Assembly: GCA_021323225.1 (NCBI GenBank)
Contig: JAJTCH010000006.1
Location: forward strand, 1 to 64,000
Direction: 5' to 3'
DNA length: 64,000 nt
Source of the DNA: Rickettsiaceae bacterium
Lineage (GTDB): Bacteria; Pseudomonadota; Alphaproteobacteria; Rickettsiales; UBA1997
The notes under the pieces are model-generated. The model was not told the origin of the DNA. It worked only from the letters and a program-made list of their open reading frames with translations, and did not search any database. The first letter of the stretch is position 1. Each line of letters opens with the position of its first letter. This document shows, in pieces, positions 19,943-29,263 of this stretch. The position numbers and the translations under genes are program-made.

Positions 19943-21265
19943 ATGGACACAATTTTTGCTCCCATAACTCCTCTCGCTAAATCAGCTATTATTGTTCTTA
20001 GAATTTCCGGCAACAAAGCTTCGGAATGTTTGAAATTTTTAGGTGTTACAAAAAAATTAGAAGATAGAAAATCCGAATTTGTAGCTCTCAAAGATTCAAA
20101 AAATGGCGAGACTATTGATCATGCATTGGTAACTTTTTTTAAAGGCCCGAATAGTTTTACGGGGGAAGATGTTGTTGAAATCTCACTTCACGGCTCAATT
20201 TATATTGCGAGAAAAATTATTGATCTGCTCTCAGAAATTGAAAATGTCAGAATGGCAGAAGCTGGAGAATTTTCTAAAAGAGCGTTTTTGAATAACAAAA
20301 TTGACCTGATTCAAGCAGAAGCAATTGTTGACTTAATTGAATCCGAAACTCTAGCACAACACCGCCAGGCGCTTTTGCAATTGCAAGGAGAGCTTGGAAA
20401 AATTTATGAAAATTGGCGCCAAGAACTAATCAAAATCACCGCCAATATTGAAGCCTTTATTGATTTTCCCGACGAAGATTTGCCGCAAGATATTATTGAT
20501 AATTTGGAAAGCAGAATTTCAAATTTAATTTCTGAAATCAAAACGCATTTAAACGACAATCAAAGAGGAGAAAAAATCCGCCAAGGTTTGAGCCTTGCCA
20601 TTATTGGCGCGCCAAATGTCGGCAAATCCAGTTTGATAAATTATTTAGCTAAAAGCGAAGTGGCAATTGTTTCTGAAATTGCCGGAACAACACGCGATGT
20701 AATTGATGTTCATTTAGATATTGGCGGAGTTGCGGTTATTATTTCTGACACTGCCGGAATTAGAGAAACTCAAGATTTAATTGAGAAAGAAGGAGTTAAG
20801 AGAGCTTTGCAAAAAGCCAAGGCAGCAGATTTAAAAATTGTGGTAACAGATGTAGAAAATCAACAGAATTTTTTAGAAGAACTGGGTGAGCTTGATGAAA
20901 ATACAATTATTGCGGTGAATAAAATTGATCTGAAAAAATCTGTTCCAGAAAAAATTAACGGCTTTCAACCAATTCTAATTTCCGTCAAAAATAAAATCGG
21001 TTTAGAAATTTTACTTGGCGAGATAGAAAAAAAAGTTCAAACTCTAGCTTTTCAAAATTCTTCACCACCAATTACTAGAGCCAGATATCGTCAGGCTTTG
21101 AACAATATAATCGATAATTTATCACAATTTTGCCTACAAAAAAATATTGAATTTGCCGCTGAAGATCTGAGACTGGCAATTAGAGAAATTGGCAAAATTA
21201 ACGGCAAAGTTGAAGTTGACGATATTTTAGATGTTATCTTCGCCGGTTTTTGCATCGGAAAATAG
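19943..21265 (+). CDS. mnmE: tRNA modification GTPase MnmE
   Basis: MnmE with MnmG forms cmnm5U at the wobble base of several tRNAs. The 440-residue protein has the N-terminal tetrahydrofolate-binding domain (starting MDTIFAPITPLAKSAIIVLRISG), the inserted GTPase domain with P-loop GAPNVGKSS, GTTRDVI and DTAGIRET, and the essential C-terminal FAGFCIGK with the catalytic Cys. All are intact. Length is slightly below the usual 450. Confidence 0.97.
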   Translation: MDTIFAPITPLAKSAIIVLRISGNKASECLKFLGVTKKLEDRKSEFVALKDSKNGETIDHALVTFFKGPNSFTGEDVVEISLHGSIYIARKIIDLLSEIENVRMAEAGEFSKRAFLNNKIDLIQAEAIVDLIESETLAQHRQALLQLQGELGKIYENWRQELIKITANIEAFIDFPDEDLPQDIIDNLESRISNLISEIKTHLNDNQRGEKIRQGLSLAIIGAPNVGKSSLINYLAKSEVAIVSEIAGTTRDVIDVHLDIGGVAVIISDTAGIRETQDLIEKEGVKRALQKAKAADLKIVVTDVENQQNFLEELGELDENTIIAVNKIDLKKSVPEKINGFQPILISVKNKIGLEILLGEIEKKVQTLAFQNSSPPITRARYRQALNNIIDNLSQFCLQKNIEFAAEDLRLAIREIGKINGKVEVDDILDVIFAGFCIGK

Positions 21266-21327
21266 TTAGGTTTTATAAGAATTCTGGCCGGTTTAAAGGC
21301 TTTAAAATCGAATTTCAATCAACATAA

Positions 21328-21798
21328 ATGAGCCTAGTAAGCAAAATAGAACTTGCTTCGGATATTCATTCTATTGCCTCAGGCAGAGTGCCAGCCAGCC
21401 TTGGCATGCGCCTAGTTCCGCTATTCTTCGGAAGAAGAAAAGGCATGAGCAAGGCCAAGTGGAAGAAGCTGATGATGCGCAAAAGAAGGATGTTTGTTGA
21501 TACAATCGTGATGAATCACAAAAGAGCTCACGATAAAAGCCGCGAAAAAACAATTGAAGAAGCCAAGGCCAAAATCAGCAACAAACCGCAAAAATCTTTA
21601 GACAGACCAAGTTCATCACCAAAGCTGAGCAAAAGAAAATCTCCCGATATGAATGACAGGAAATGGAGAGATAAAGCGGGGCCAAATCGGGAACAAAAAT
21701 CAAGAATTCGAGGACTGGTTGATAACGAAAGGGGCCACACCAGAAGCAAATGGGCGATGAAGGTCAATGAAAAAACCGGCGCTAAAAAAGAGATTTAG
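21328..21798 (+). CDS. Unknown highly basic protein
   Basis: A 156-residue protein of unknown family, very rich in Lys and Arg (RRKGMSKAKWKKLMMRKRRM) with little hydrophobic content after the first 30 residues. The C-terminal half is polar, probably unfolded, and ends GAKKEI. Such charge suggests nucleic-acid or ribosome binding, but no domain is recognised. No signal peptide or membrane segment is seen. It ends in a four-base overlap with convergent rlmH. It may be an effector or nucleoid-associated protein; neither is shown. Confidence 0.6.
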   Translation: MSLVSKIELASDIHSIASGRVPASLGMRLVPLFFGRRKGMSKAKWKKLMMRKRRMFVDTIVMNHKRAHDKSREKTIEEAKAKISNKPQKSLDRPSSSPKLSKRKSPDMNDRKWRDKAGPNREQKSRIRGLVDNERGHTRSKWAMKVNEKTGAKKEI

Positions 21799-22256
21799 GC
21801 CCGATGATAAGGATGATTATTAATAATTGTCTGAGCTCGATAAATTTGCTCCGCTAAAAAAGCGCGAATCATTAGATGTGGAAAAGTCATTTTTCCAAAA
21901 GACAAAACCAAATCAGCCTTCTTTTTCAATTCCTCACTAAGACCGTCAGCACCGCCAATTACGAAAGCTAAATTGCTACTTCCTGTATTTGCCAAATTTT
22001 CAATTGCGCCAGCGAACTCCTGGCTAGAAAATATTTTTCCCCTCTCATCCAAAGCAATGATTTTTGCTGAATTTGGAACATTACTTAACAACAACTCTGC
22101 TTCTTTTGCCTTCAAAACTTCACCTTGCAAATTACCTTTTGTTTCCAACTCTTTTAACTCTAATTTCCAGGAAAGTCTTTTTTGGTAATTCAAAAATAAT
22201 TCCTGGTTAGGATCATTTTTACGAAATTTTCCGATGGAGATAATAGTGATTTTCAT
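21795..22256 (-). CDS. rlmH: 23S rRNA (pseudouridine1915-N3)-methyltransferase
   Basis: RlmH is a small SPOUT methyltransferase acting on assembled 70S ribosomes. From ATG 22256 it has 153 residues and opens MKITIISIGKFR, the family start; the longer frame from 22337 adds 27 residues without family similarity. The SAM-binding knot is seen in FVIGGADGLSEEL and SFGKMTFPHLMIRAFLAEQIYRA, and the end is NNHPYHRA. It converges on the basic-protein gene with a four-base overlap. Confidence 0.96.
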   Translation of the reverse strand: MKITIISIGKFRKNDPNQELFLNYQKRLSWKLELKELETKGNLQGEVLKAKEAELLLSNVPNSAKIIALDERGKIFSSQEFAGAIENLANTGSSNLAFVIGGADGLSEELKKKADLVLSFGKMTFPHLMIRAFLAEQIYRAQTIINNHPYHRA

Positions 22257-22343
22257 TTGGAACGGCTTGGTTAAAAAACAGGTGCTGGATTTTAATTTAG
22301 CCAAAATTAATATGGCAATGTTATTTAACCATTTCATCAGCCA

Positions 22344-22847
22344 ATGAATTCAACAAAAACCGCCATTTATCCCGGCACTTTTGACCCTATCACTTTTGGT
22401 CATTTAGACATTATCAAGCGCGCTTTAAAAATTGTCGATCGCTTGGTTATTGCAGTCGCAAAAGATAGCGCTAAGAATCCGCTTTTTTCAGTTGAAGAAA
22501 GGGTGAAATTAATTGAACAAGAAATGGCCAATATCAATCACGGCAAAGTCATTGAAGTAGTTGGTTTTGAAGGATTACTGATTGAGTTTGCCAGGCAAAA
22601 AAAATGTGAAATTATCGTTCGGGGCTTGCGCGCTGTATCTGATTTTGAATATGAATTTCAAATGTTTGGAATGAATTCCAAGCTCGACCCAAATATTCAA
22701 ACCATCTTTCTTCCTGCCTCAGAATCAACTCATTTCATCGCCTCTCGTTTGGTGAAAGAAGTTGCCAGACTGGGTGGCAATATTTCAGATTTTGTCTCTA
22801 AAAATGTTGAGCAAGAACTGGTCAGAAAAATTAAAAAAAATGTCTAA
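22344..22847 (+). CDS. coaD: Phosphopantetheine adenylyltransferase
   Basis: CoaD makes dephospho-CoA, the penultimate step of CoA synthesis. The 167-residue protein has the nucleotidyltransferase TFDPITFGHLD (T/HxGH) motif near the start, RGLRAVSDFEYEFQM and the C-terminal HFIASRLVKEVARLGG signature. Length is normal. Its end overlaps the ELM1-like gene by eight bases, so the two are probably co-translated. Confidence 0.97.
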   Translation: MNSTKTAIYPGTFDPITFGHLDIIKRALKIVDRLVIAVAKDSAKNPLFSVEERVKLIEQEMANINHGKVIEVVGFEGLLIEFARQKKCEIIVRGLRAVSDFEYEFQMFGMNSKLDPNIQTIFLPASESTHFIASRLVKEVARLGGNISDFVSKNVEQELVRKIKKNV

Positions 22848-23823
22848 TAAAAGTGAAATTTGGGTTTTAGCTGATGATAGACCTGGTAATTATTCTCAGG
22901 GCATTGGGCTAGCTGAAAAGCTTTCTTCAATTACTCCATTCAAAACTCAGATTAAAAAAATCAGTTACAATAATTTTGCCAGACTACCAAATTTCCTCAA
23001 AATTTGTGGGCTGACGGGAATTGATAAAATATCTAAAGACTCACTTCTTAATCAAAATCCTGCGCCAAAAATCATCATTTCCGCTGGCAGGAAAACTGCT
23101 CCTATAGCTGCTTTCCTAAAAAAACATTACTCTGCTTTTGCAATTCAAATCATGAATCCGAATTTGGATTTCAAAAAATTTGATGTGGTAATTTTGCCCG
23201 GACATGACAAAGAAACGAATCAGTCAAATGTCATCAGAATCAACGGCGCTTTGACTAAAATCAGTAGTGATATTCTCGAAACTGAATATAAAAAATTTGC
23301 TTCCCAGCTAGATAAAATCAGCTCCCCAAAAATAACTTTGTTGGTTGGTGGTTCTTCAAAAAAAGGTAATTTTGATGAAAGAATTGCTAAGGACTTAGGA
23401 GGAATGGTTAGCAAAATAACTAATAAAATGAGTGGCAATCTTTTGGTTTTAAATAGCCGAAGAACCGGGGACGAAATTACTGAAATTTTAGATCAAAGCC
23501 TAAATTGCCAAAAAATATTTTTTAAATGGCAAAGCAAAGATTGGCAAAATCCTTATTTTGCGGCCTTAGCTGCGGCGGATTTTGTCATTGCTACTGGGGA
23601 CTCAATCTCCATGTGTTCAGAGATTTGTTCAATTGGAAAACCGGTCTACATTTTCAATCCACCACAAATTTGCTCTGAAAAACATCTGAAATTTCATGAG
23701 GATTTATTTTCCGGTGGCTTTGCCAGAAAGCTGGATGAAAAGACAGAAATGCTAGAAAATTATCACCCGAAGAAACTTGATGAAACCATGAGGGTCGCGG
23801 GTCTTATAGCCAATTTGCTCTAG
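22840..23823 (+). CDS. ELM1-like (mitochondrial fission ELM1 family) protein
   Basis: From ATG 22840 the protein has 327 residues and opens EIWVLADDRPGNYSQGIGLAEKL, the signature of the ELM1/DUF1022 family found in alphaproteobacteria and plant mitochondria. The fold resembles glycosyltransferase-B enzymes, and a conserved VIATGDSISMCSEICSIGKPVYI segment near the C-terminus would form the nucleotide-binding side. The bacterial function is unknown. The longer frame from 22762 lies inside coaD and is rejected; eight bases overlap coaD. Confidence 0.85.
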   Translation: MSNKSEIWVLADDRPGNYSQGIGLAEKLSSITPFKTQIKKISYNNFARLPNFLKICGLTGIDKISKDSLLNQNPAPKIIISAGRKTAPIAAFLKKHYSAFAIQIMNPNLDFKKFDVVILPGHDKETNQSNVIRINGALTKISSDILETEYKKFASQLDKISSPKITLLVGGSSKKGNFDERIAKDLGGMVSKITNKMSGNLLVLNSRRTGDEITEILDQSLNCQKIFFKWQSKDWQNPYFAALAAADFVIATGDSISMCSEICSIGKPVYIFNPPQICSEKHLKFHEDLFSGGFARKLDEKTEMLENYHPKKLDETMRVAGLIANLL

Positions 23824-23903
23824 CTTTAAAAAAGATTGTAATAAAACTTTACGCAAATAAACTTTCCCCTCGATTCAAGGCCCACCAAATCCTCACGACG
23901 ACA

Positions 23904-26900
23904 TTGCCAAAATTATTCTCCACCAACAAAATAAAAAATTTTAGATCAGCGGTTGGCAAATTATTTTTGCTTGGTTTTTTGCTTTTGTCCTTTTCCTCCT
24001 GTAATGACCAAGGCTGTATCGAAGCTGATGATTTTGGAGAATATGACCAGGAAATTCTCAATGTTCCCGCCAATAATCTTAGCGAAAGTTGTGATTATCA
24101 GGCTGACAAAGAATTTGGCGATCAAGGTTCGGGGCTTAAAGTTTGCTTGATGTCAGGCAATGTTACGATTGTTGACGATACCGGTGATATTCAATACACC
24201 AACTCTTCCGGTACTGGCTGCAGTGGTACATTTACTGGCGCACTAACTAGTGTTGGCAATTCCAAGACACCAAAACCAACTATACCATCCGAAACTCCAC
24301 CTTCTATTAAACAACAATGTATTGAGCAATGCCGCGTTGATTGCATCAATAAAAATAGCGCAGATGTTTCTTCGGCCGAGCCAAACTGGACCCCTACCCA
24401 CACTAAAGAAGCCGGTAAGAATATGGGTGTTACTCTCACGCCTGGCTCAAAGATTTTCATTAGGGCTATCGGCACCGTTACTTTAGGAGGCGACAGAGCA
24501 TCACCTATTTATGTCAAAGCGACTGATCACAATCTGCAATCCGGAAATATTGGTTTCAATCCTTCCTTTATCGATCTACAAGCCAATACTCCGAAGAATA
24601 TGGAGTTTAGCGGCAGCTGGGTTGATAATGCAGATATTGATGATGTAAAAAATGAGCTGGGAGATATATCAACCACCGACCAATTAAGGAAAGTTCTAAA
24701 CGGGGCTAGAAGATTGGTGCTTTACACCATTCCCCATCCTGAAGGATACCAGTTTGACATTTCTCAAAATTCAGAAACTAACGGCACTAAAGGCACGCCA
24801 CTTTTTGCGGATGACAAATTATGGTCTTGCAACTATGACAACGGCACTAATCTTATGCAATCATCTTGCCAGAGCTTGCCTTATAGCCCGCCTGACTACC
24901 CTACAACCGACAATTCAAAAGCCCAGCAACTCTATTCAATTACTTCCGCCGCAAAAGCTGATAATTTAGGATTGATTGGTGGAATGATCAGATGGACTGG
25001 TGATGGATTGGTGCAACTTAATTATGACCCATTTACCGGCACTGTCTGTGATCCAGACTGCTCCCCTACAGTTAGCGATACAGCTTCTGGTGGACTAATT
25101 GGCGATTTATCATCAGGAAAATCAATCACCAATAGCAATTCTTATGCAGTTAGGGTGAGTTTTAGAAATCTCAGTTCAGACAATAGTTGCAATCTAGGCA
25201 GCGGCACAATTCCACCTTTGACTTACAATATCGAATCTGGCAGCACAGCAATTCCTGGCGGCAATATTACTATCGATACCTTGATTTGGAGCGACAAATA
25301 TATTGCTCTAGAGCCCGGCGACAAGCTCCTTCTTTCTAACAATAGCACAAATTATACCAACGGAACCACCAATTGCGGACGCGTAATTGCCTATCGCCTT
25401 CAAAAACTGCAGGACATAAAAATTGAAAAATCCGGATTTTTAAAATTTACCATGCTTGGCATCTCCGGCACTGGTAGCGAAAATTGCAGCTTAAAAGGAA
25501 GAATTATTAACCCAGATGGCAGCCGTGTTGATTCTACGACTACTGCCGATTTTGATGAAGCTGATTTTTACGAATATGATTCTTTCGAGACTGTCACTTC
25601 GAATGATCCACTTAGCAATTTAACTATATCAACAAGCACTACTTTAAATACTTCATCTGATAAAAATTGGACAACCCAAAAAATCTTCGTCAGAAAAGGG
25701 CAAGTTATCCGCTTTGACCCTGAGAGCTGGAACGGCACCTGGACTGCCGGATCGAATTTGGGCATAGCAATTAAAAGACAATGCGGCATCGGCATGGCGA
25801 TGAAAATTGAAGAACGCCCTGCCTTTTTATGCCGCGGTAATGCCAGTGTTGACGTGCCTAATCCATCATGCAAAAGAGGAATGGATAATGAGCAACATGT
25901 GATTTGCATGAGCAATCAATGTCTTTTAAATACTGCGGCCAGCACGCCAACTGCGAATAATGCAGCCTCTTATTGTCCAAATGTTGAATGTGTTTATAGC
26001 TTTAATGACAGTTGCGCCAGTGCCGGTCCACCTGCCATAACTGAGGCAACTTGCCGGGCCTGCAAAACTGCCAATGGCACTATTAGCACCACCACCAATC
26101 TTGATCTTATCCAATGTTATGATTTGGAAAATTATCGCGGCAAAGTTTCCAACATTCCTCCTGACACCGGCTTTACCGGCGCTCAGCTTAGTGATGACAA
26201 TATTTCCAAAGGTGCCAAATTATTATCTGATTTCAACGGTCAATATGGAAATTTCAGCAGTTTTGCCGATAGCGGAAAAGTAGAATCAACAAGAAAAGTT
26301 TATACTCTTAACCAATCAATAATCCCTGAAAAAAATAGCAGATTAAAATTTTTGGTTCTTGACGGCAAAGACTTCACTGAACAACAATTTAATAGTTATA
26401 GCAACAACAGCTCTGGTCCTTCTTATAACGGCTCAAACGGCTATAAGATCAGCCTGTCGGGTAAAAGAGAATTTCAAAATGGCCAATGGCTGGAAGCAAT
26501 TTTATGCCAGGAAGATAGTAGCAAGACAAAATGTTCCAGCGTAACAATTCCAACTCAAGTGGCCAGTCAGCCAAATATCGTCACTATCGAAAATCCGACA
26601 GTTGAAAACCAGTTTCCAAAAGTTACCAGCTATTATCAATTTGATCCTTTCGGCAGTATCTTAAGATTCAACAATGTTGCTGGTGATGGTGTCAATCCTA
26701 GCATGGTGCCAGCCGGTGACGGCCCATCTTATCAAACTGAGCCGGGAGTAAATTATTATCGCCATTCCTATGATGGTTCTGATGCGACAGGTGACAATAG
26801 TGATGATGCAAAATCTTCCCGTCTATCCAATCTCAGAATCTCCTTCAAAATCAAAGATCCTGATATTGGAAATTGCAATATTGCCAACCCAGTTTTAAAT

Positions 26901-29183
26901 GCGAGCCATACTTGCCCTACAGATGGCGCTTGCGATGGCATAATTGTCGATAATATTTTCTATGATGCCGCAGAAGCTGGCACTACCAACAGAATTTGTG
27001 GTGGATCAGAAGAAGTGGGAGCCGAAGACAGCAAATGCCACAAACAATATTTCTGCGCCAGCAAATATTATAATAATTCAGGGCAATATCAGGTGGTGGT
27101 TCGGGTGGAAAATAAACAATCAACAATCTCTAAAATTGCTGACCAGGTTATTTCACCAGTTGTTGCCGTTATAGATGGCGATCCAAGCAGCAACAAGCCA
27201 GGACAAGCGGAACGCATATACACTTCAACAGTAGGCGATCCTAGATTCCAGGCAATTGTCGAAATATTGATCATATTAATGATCAGCTTCTACGGCCTTG
27301 GTTATTTAATGGGCGTTAGTGAATTTTCACAAACCGAAATCCTCACCAGAATCATAAAAATCGGCATAGTTTATCTCTTTATCAGCCCAACCGGCTGGTA
27401 TTGGTTTGAGAGAATTTTTGTCAGCTTTTTCAAAGATGGTACTAATTATGTCACCTTCCTGATGGCCAGCTCCTTTGACCAATCAGCGGAACTTCAAAAT
27501 GCCATTGCCCTTGGTGATTTTAGCGACAAATCCATCCTCTTTGGCAGTGTTGACAAGGTTTTTGGAATGTTCTTTTCATCTGCCGTGCAAAAGAAAATTT
27601 CAGCATTCCTATTTGCCAGTATTTTTGGTTGGGCATATCTCTACATCATTTATCTCAGCTTCTTCATTTATGTTTATGCTGTTGCCAATGCCATCTTGCT
27701 TTATCTAGCTGCGCAGGTTTTGATATCAATCCTCTTTGTCATGGGACCGCTTTTCTTCCTCACCAGTTTGTTTAACCAAACTAAAGACATGTTTGACAAA
27801 TGGCTGGGTGAGTTAATTGGCCTTTCGCTGCAACAGGTTTTCTTGCTCACCACCCTCGCCTTTTTCAATATGATGGTTTATGAAGTCGTGAAAATGGCAC
27901 TTGGTTATAGAATTTGCTGGGATGATGTTTGGGTAATCAATCTTTATTTCACCAGGATAAAATTGTTGTCCTTCTGGACTATTGCCTCCATACCACCAAA
28001 TCTTGGTCTACAATCTGAAGTCGGCAATATTGGTAATCCGGAAGGAATACCTTCACTCTTTTCCATTCTATTCATCTATGTCATTGCCACATTAATGGGC
28101 CAATTTATTGGCTTTATGACTGATCTTGGCGCCTCTATAGGCGGTTCAGTATCAGCAAGCAGCCTGTCTAGTGGTATTAAGGATGCCGCTAAAGCCATGA
28201 ATGCAGCAGCTAAAAAACAATATCAGGACAAAATCGGCAAACATACTGATAGTGCATTACAATCAGCAGACCGCTTCTTGTTTGATTCTGGCAAAAAAGC
28301 TGAGGAAGACCGCAAAAAAACCAAAGAACAGGACAAAAAAGATACGGAAAATCGCAATACTCTTGCCAAGGCTGGCGAAAAAGGAGTCGATGATTATAAA
28401 AAGAAAAATGCCGCAGATCTTGCCAAAAAATCTCCGGCTGAACAAGAAAAGATGCTGCAGGACGCTAAAAAATCCGCAATGATGGCAAAAGCAAAAGAAA
28501 TGGGAATGGATGACAAAGAAGCAAGCAGACTCATTGGCACAAAAGCCAAAATGAGAGCAACCACCGCCGCAGATATGGCAAAACAAGCCTGGAAAAAAGG
28601 TGGCAATTTAAGCAGCAGTCTTGCCGATAAAGATGTTAAAACTTCACTTTCCGGCTCTCAAATTAAGAGCGCATTGAAGAATGCAGAAACAGATGAGGAA
28701 AGACAGGCTTTGAGAGATGCGGTTAAGAAAGGTGATTTGACGGTTGGATTAACTAGAACAGAAAAGGTGGGAGAGTATATATCAGACGAAGCACGGTCTA
28801 CATATAATAAAGCAAAGAATTCATTTCTTGAGGCAAAAGAACACGGCATTCAACCTGGCACACTCCCAATTCCTAGATGGTCTGACACCACTCCTCCTCC
28901 CCTTTCTTCACAATTGAATGAGGGGGTGGCTAAGCCTATAAAATCTGCTTGGGATGCTACAAAATCTAGCTTTAAACGAGGCTTTGCCAGCAAAGAATAT
29001 GCAGAAGCAAGAGGTCAGTTGGAACAAGAGGGCGCAGTAGACAAAATGAGTATAGGAACAAGATGGGCGGCATCTGATACAGATAAACAGGCAATCGCCG
29101 ACCGGATAAAAGCAAACAAATTAACCAAAACCAGAGATAAAACTATATCCGCAGGCACTGATTTTGTTGACAAAATCAAGTAG
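23904..29183 (+). CDS. Giant VirB6/TrbL-like type IV secretion membrane protein
   Basis: This 1759-residue protein starts at a TTG with a lipoprotein signal (FLLGFLLLSFSSC, Cys33). About residues 34-1110 form a long, Cys-, Gly- and Thr-rich exported region without a known domain. Residues about 1115-1410 hold five or six hydrophobic stretches in the VirB6/TrbL pattern, including ANAILLYLAAQVLISILFVMGPLFFL. From about 1425 the tail is Lys/Ala/Asp-rich, with long helices, and looks cytoplasmic. Extended VirB6 proteins with large extracellular domains are typical of Rickettsiales P-type T4SS, usually as several tandem genes with virB3, virB4; here one copy stands alone between ELM1-like and sucA. 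No ATG lies in the first 100 codons, so the exact start is uncertain. Confidence 0.8.
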   Translation: MPKLFSTNKIKNFRSAVGKLFLLGFLLLSFSSCNDQGCIEADDFGEYDQEILNVPANNLSESCDYQADKEFGDQGSGLKVCLMSGNVTIVDDTGDIQYTNSSGTGCSGTFTGALTSVGNSKTPKPTIPSETPPSIKQQCIEQCRVDCINKNSADVSSAEPNWTPTHTKEAGKNMGVTLTPGSKIFIRAIGTVTLGGDRASPIYVKATDHNLQSGNIGFNPSFIDLQANTPKNMEFSGSWVDNADIDDVKNELGDISTTDQLRKVLNGARRLVLYTIPHPEGYQFDISQNSETNGTKGTPLFADDKLWSCNYDNGTNLMQSSCQSLPYSPPDYPTTDNSKAQQLYSITSAAKADNLGLIGGMIRWTGDGLVQLNYDPFTGTVCDPDCSPTVSDTASGGLIGDLSSGKSITNSNSYAVRVSFRNLSSDNSCNLGSGTIPPLTYNIESGSTAIPGGNITIDTLIWSDKYIALEPGDKLLLSNNSTNYTNGTTNCGRVIAYRLQKLQDIKIEKSGFLKFTMLGISGTGSENCSLKGRIINPDGSRVDSTTTADFDEADFYEYDSFETVTSNDPLSNLTISTSTTLNTSSDKNWTTQKIFVRKGQVIRFDPESWNGTWTAGSNLGIAIKRQCGIGMAMKIEERPAFLCRGNASVDVPNPSCKRGMDNEQHVICMSNQCLLNTAASTPTANNAASYCPNVECVYSFNDSCASAGPPAITEATCRACKTANGTISTTTNLDLIQCYDLENYRGKVSNIPPDTGFTGAQLSDDNISKGAKLLSDFNGQYGNFSSFADSGKVESTRKVYTLNQSIIPEKNSRLKFLVLDGKDFTEQQFNSYSNNSSGPSYNGSNGYKISLSGKREFQNGQWLEAILCQEDSSKTKCSSVTIPTQVASQPNIVTIENPTVENQFPKVTSYYQFDPFGSILRFNNVAGDGVNPSMVPAGDGPSYQTEPGVNYYRHSYDGSDATGDNSDDAKSSRLSNLRISFKIKDPDIGNCNIANPVLNASHTCPTDGACDGIIVDNIFYDAAEAGTTNRICGGSEEVGAEDSKCHKQYFCASKYYNNSGQYQVVVRVENKQSTISKIADQVISPVVAVIDGDPSSNKPGQAERIYTSTVGDPRFQAIVEILIILMISFYGLGYLMGVSEFSQTEILTRIIKIGIVYLFISPTGWYWFERIFVSFFKDGTNYVTFLMASSFDQSAELQNAIALGDFSDKSILFGSVDKVFGMFFSSAVQKKISAFLFASIFGWAYLYIIYLSFFIYVYAVANAILLYLAAQVLISILFVMGPLFFLTSLFNQTKDMFDKWLGELIGLSLQQVFLLTTLAFFNMMVYEVVKMALGYRICWDDVWVINLYFTRIKLLSFWTIASIPPNLGLQSEVGNIGNPEGIPSLFSILFIYVIATLMGQFIGFMTDLGASIGGSVSASSLSSGIKDAAKAMNAAAKKQYQDKIGKHTDSALQSADRFLFDSGKKAEEDRKKTKEQDKKDTENRNTLAKAGEKGVDDYKKKNAADLAKKSPAEQEKMLQDAKKSAMMAKAKEMGMDDKEASRLIGTKAKMRATTAADMAKQAWKKGGNLSSSLADKDVKTSLSGSQIKSALKNAETDEERQALRDAVKKGDLTVGLTRTEKVGEYISDEARSTYNKAKNSFLEAKEHGIQPGTLPIPRWSDTTPPPLSSQLNEGVAKPIKSAWDATKSSFKRGFASKEYAEARGQLEQEGAVDKMSIGTRWAASDTDKQAIADRIKANKLTKTRDKTISAGTDFVDKIK

Positions 29184-29263
29184 AAAATTATTGAAATTAT
29201 CAGCCGCATACATAGAATCGGCAACCTTTTTGGGCCCCAGCGTGTCAGCAATTAATCTTTAAT

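Noticed and set aside
28263..28586. A Cys/Phe-rich minus-strand frame inside the VirB6-like gene
   Set aside because: It mirrors the Lys/Ala-rich coiled region on the coding strand and has no start signal.
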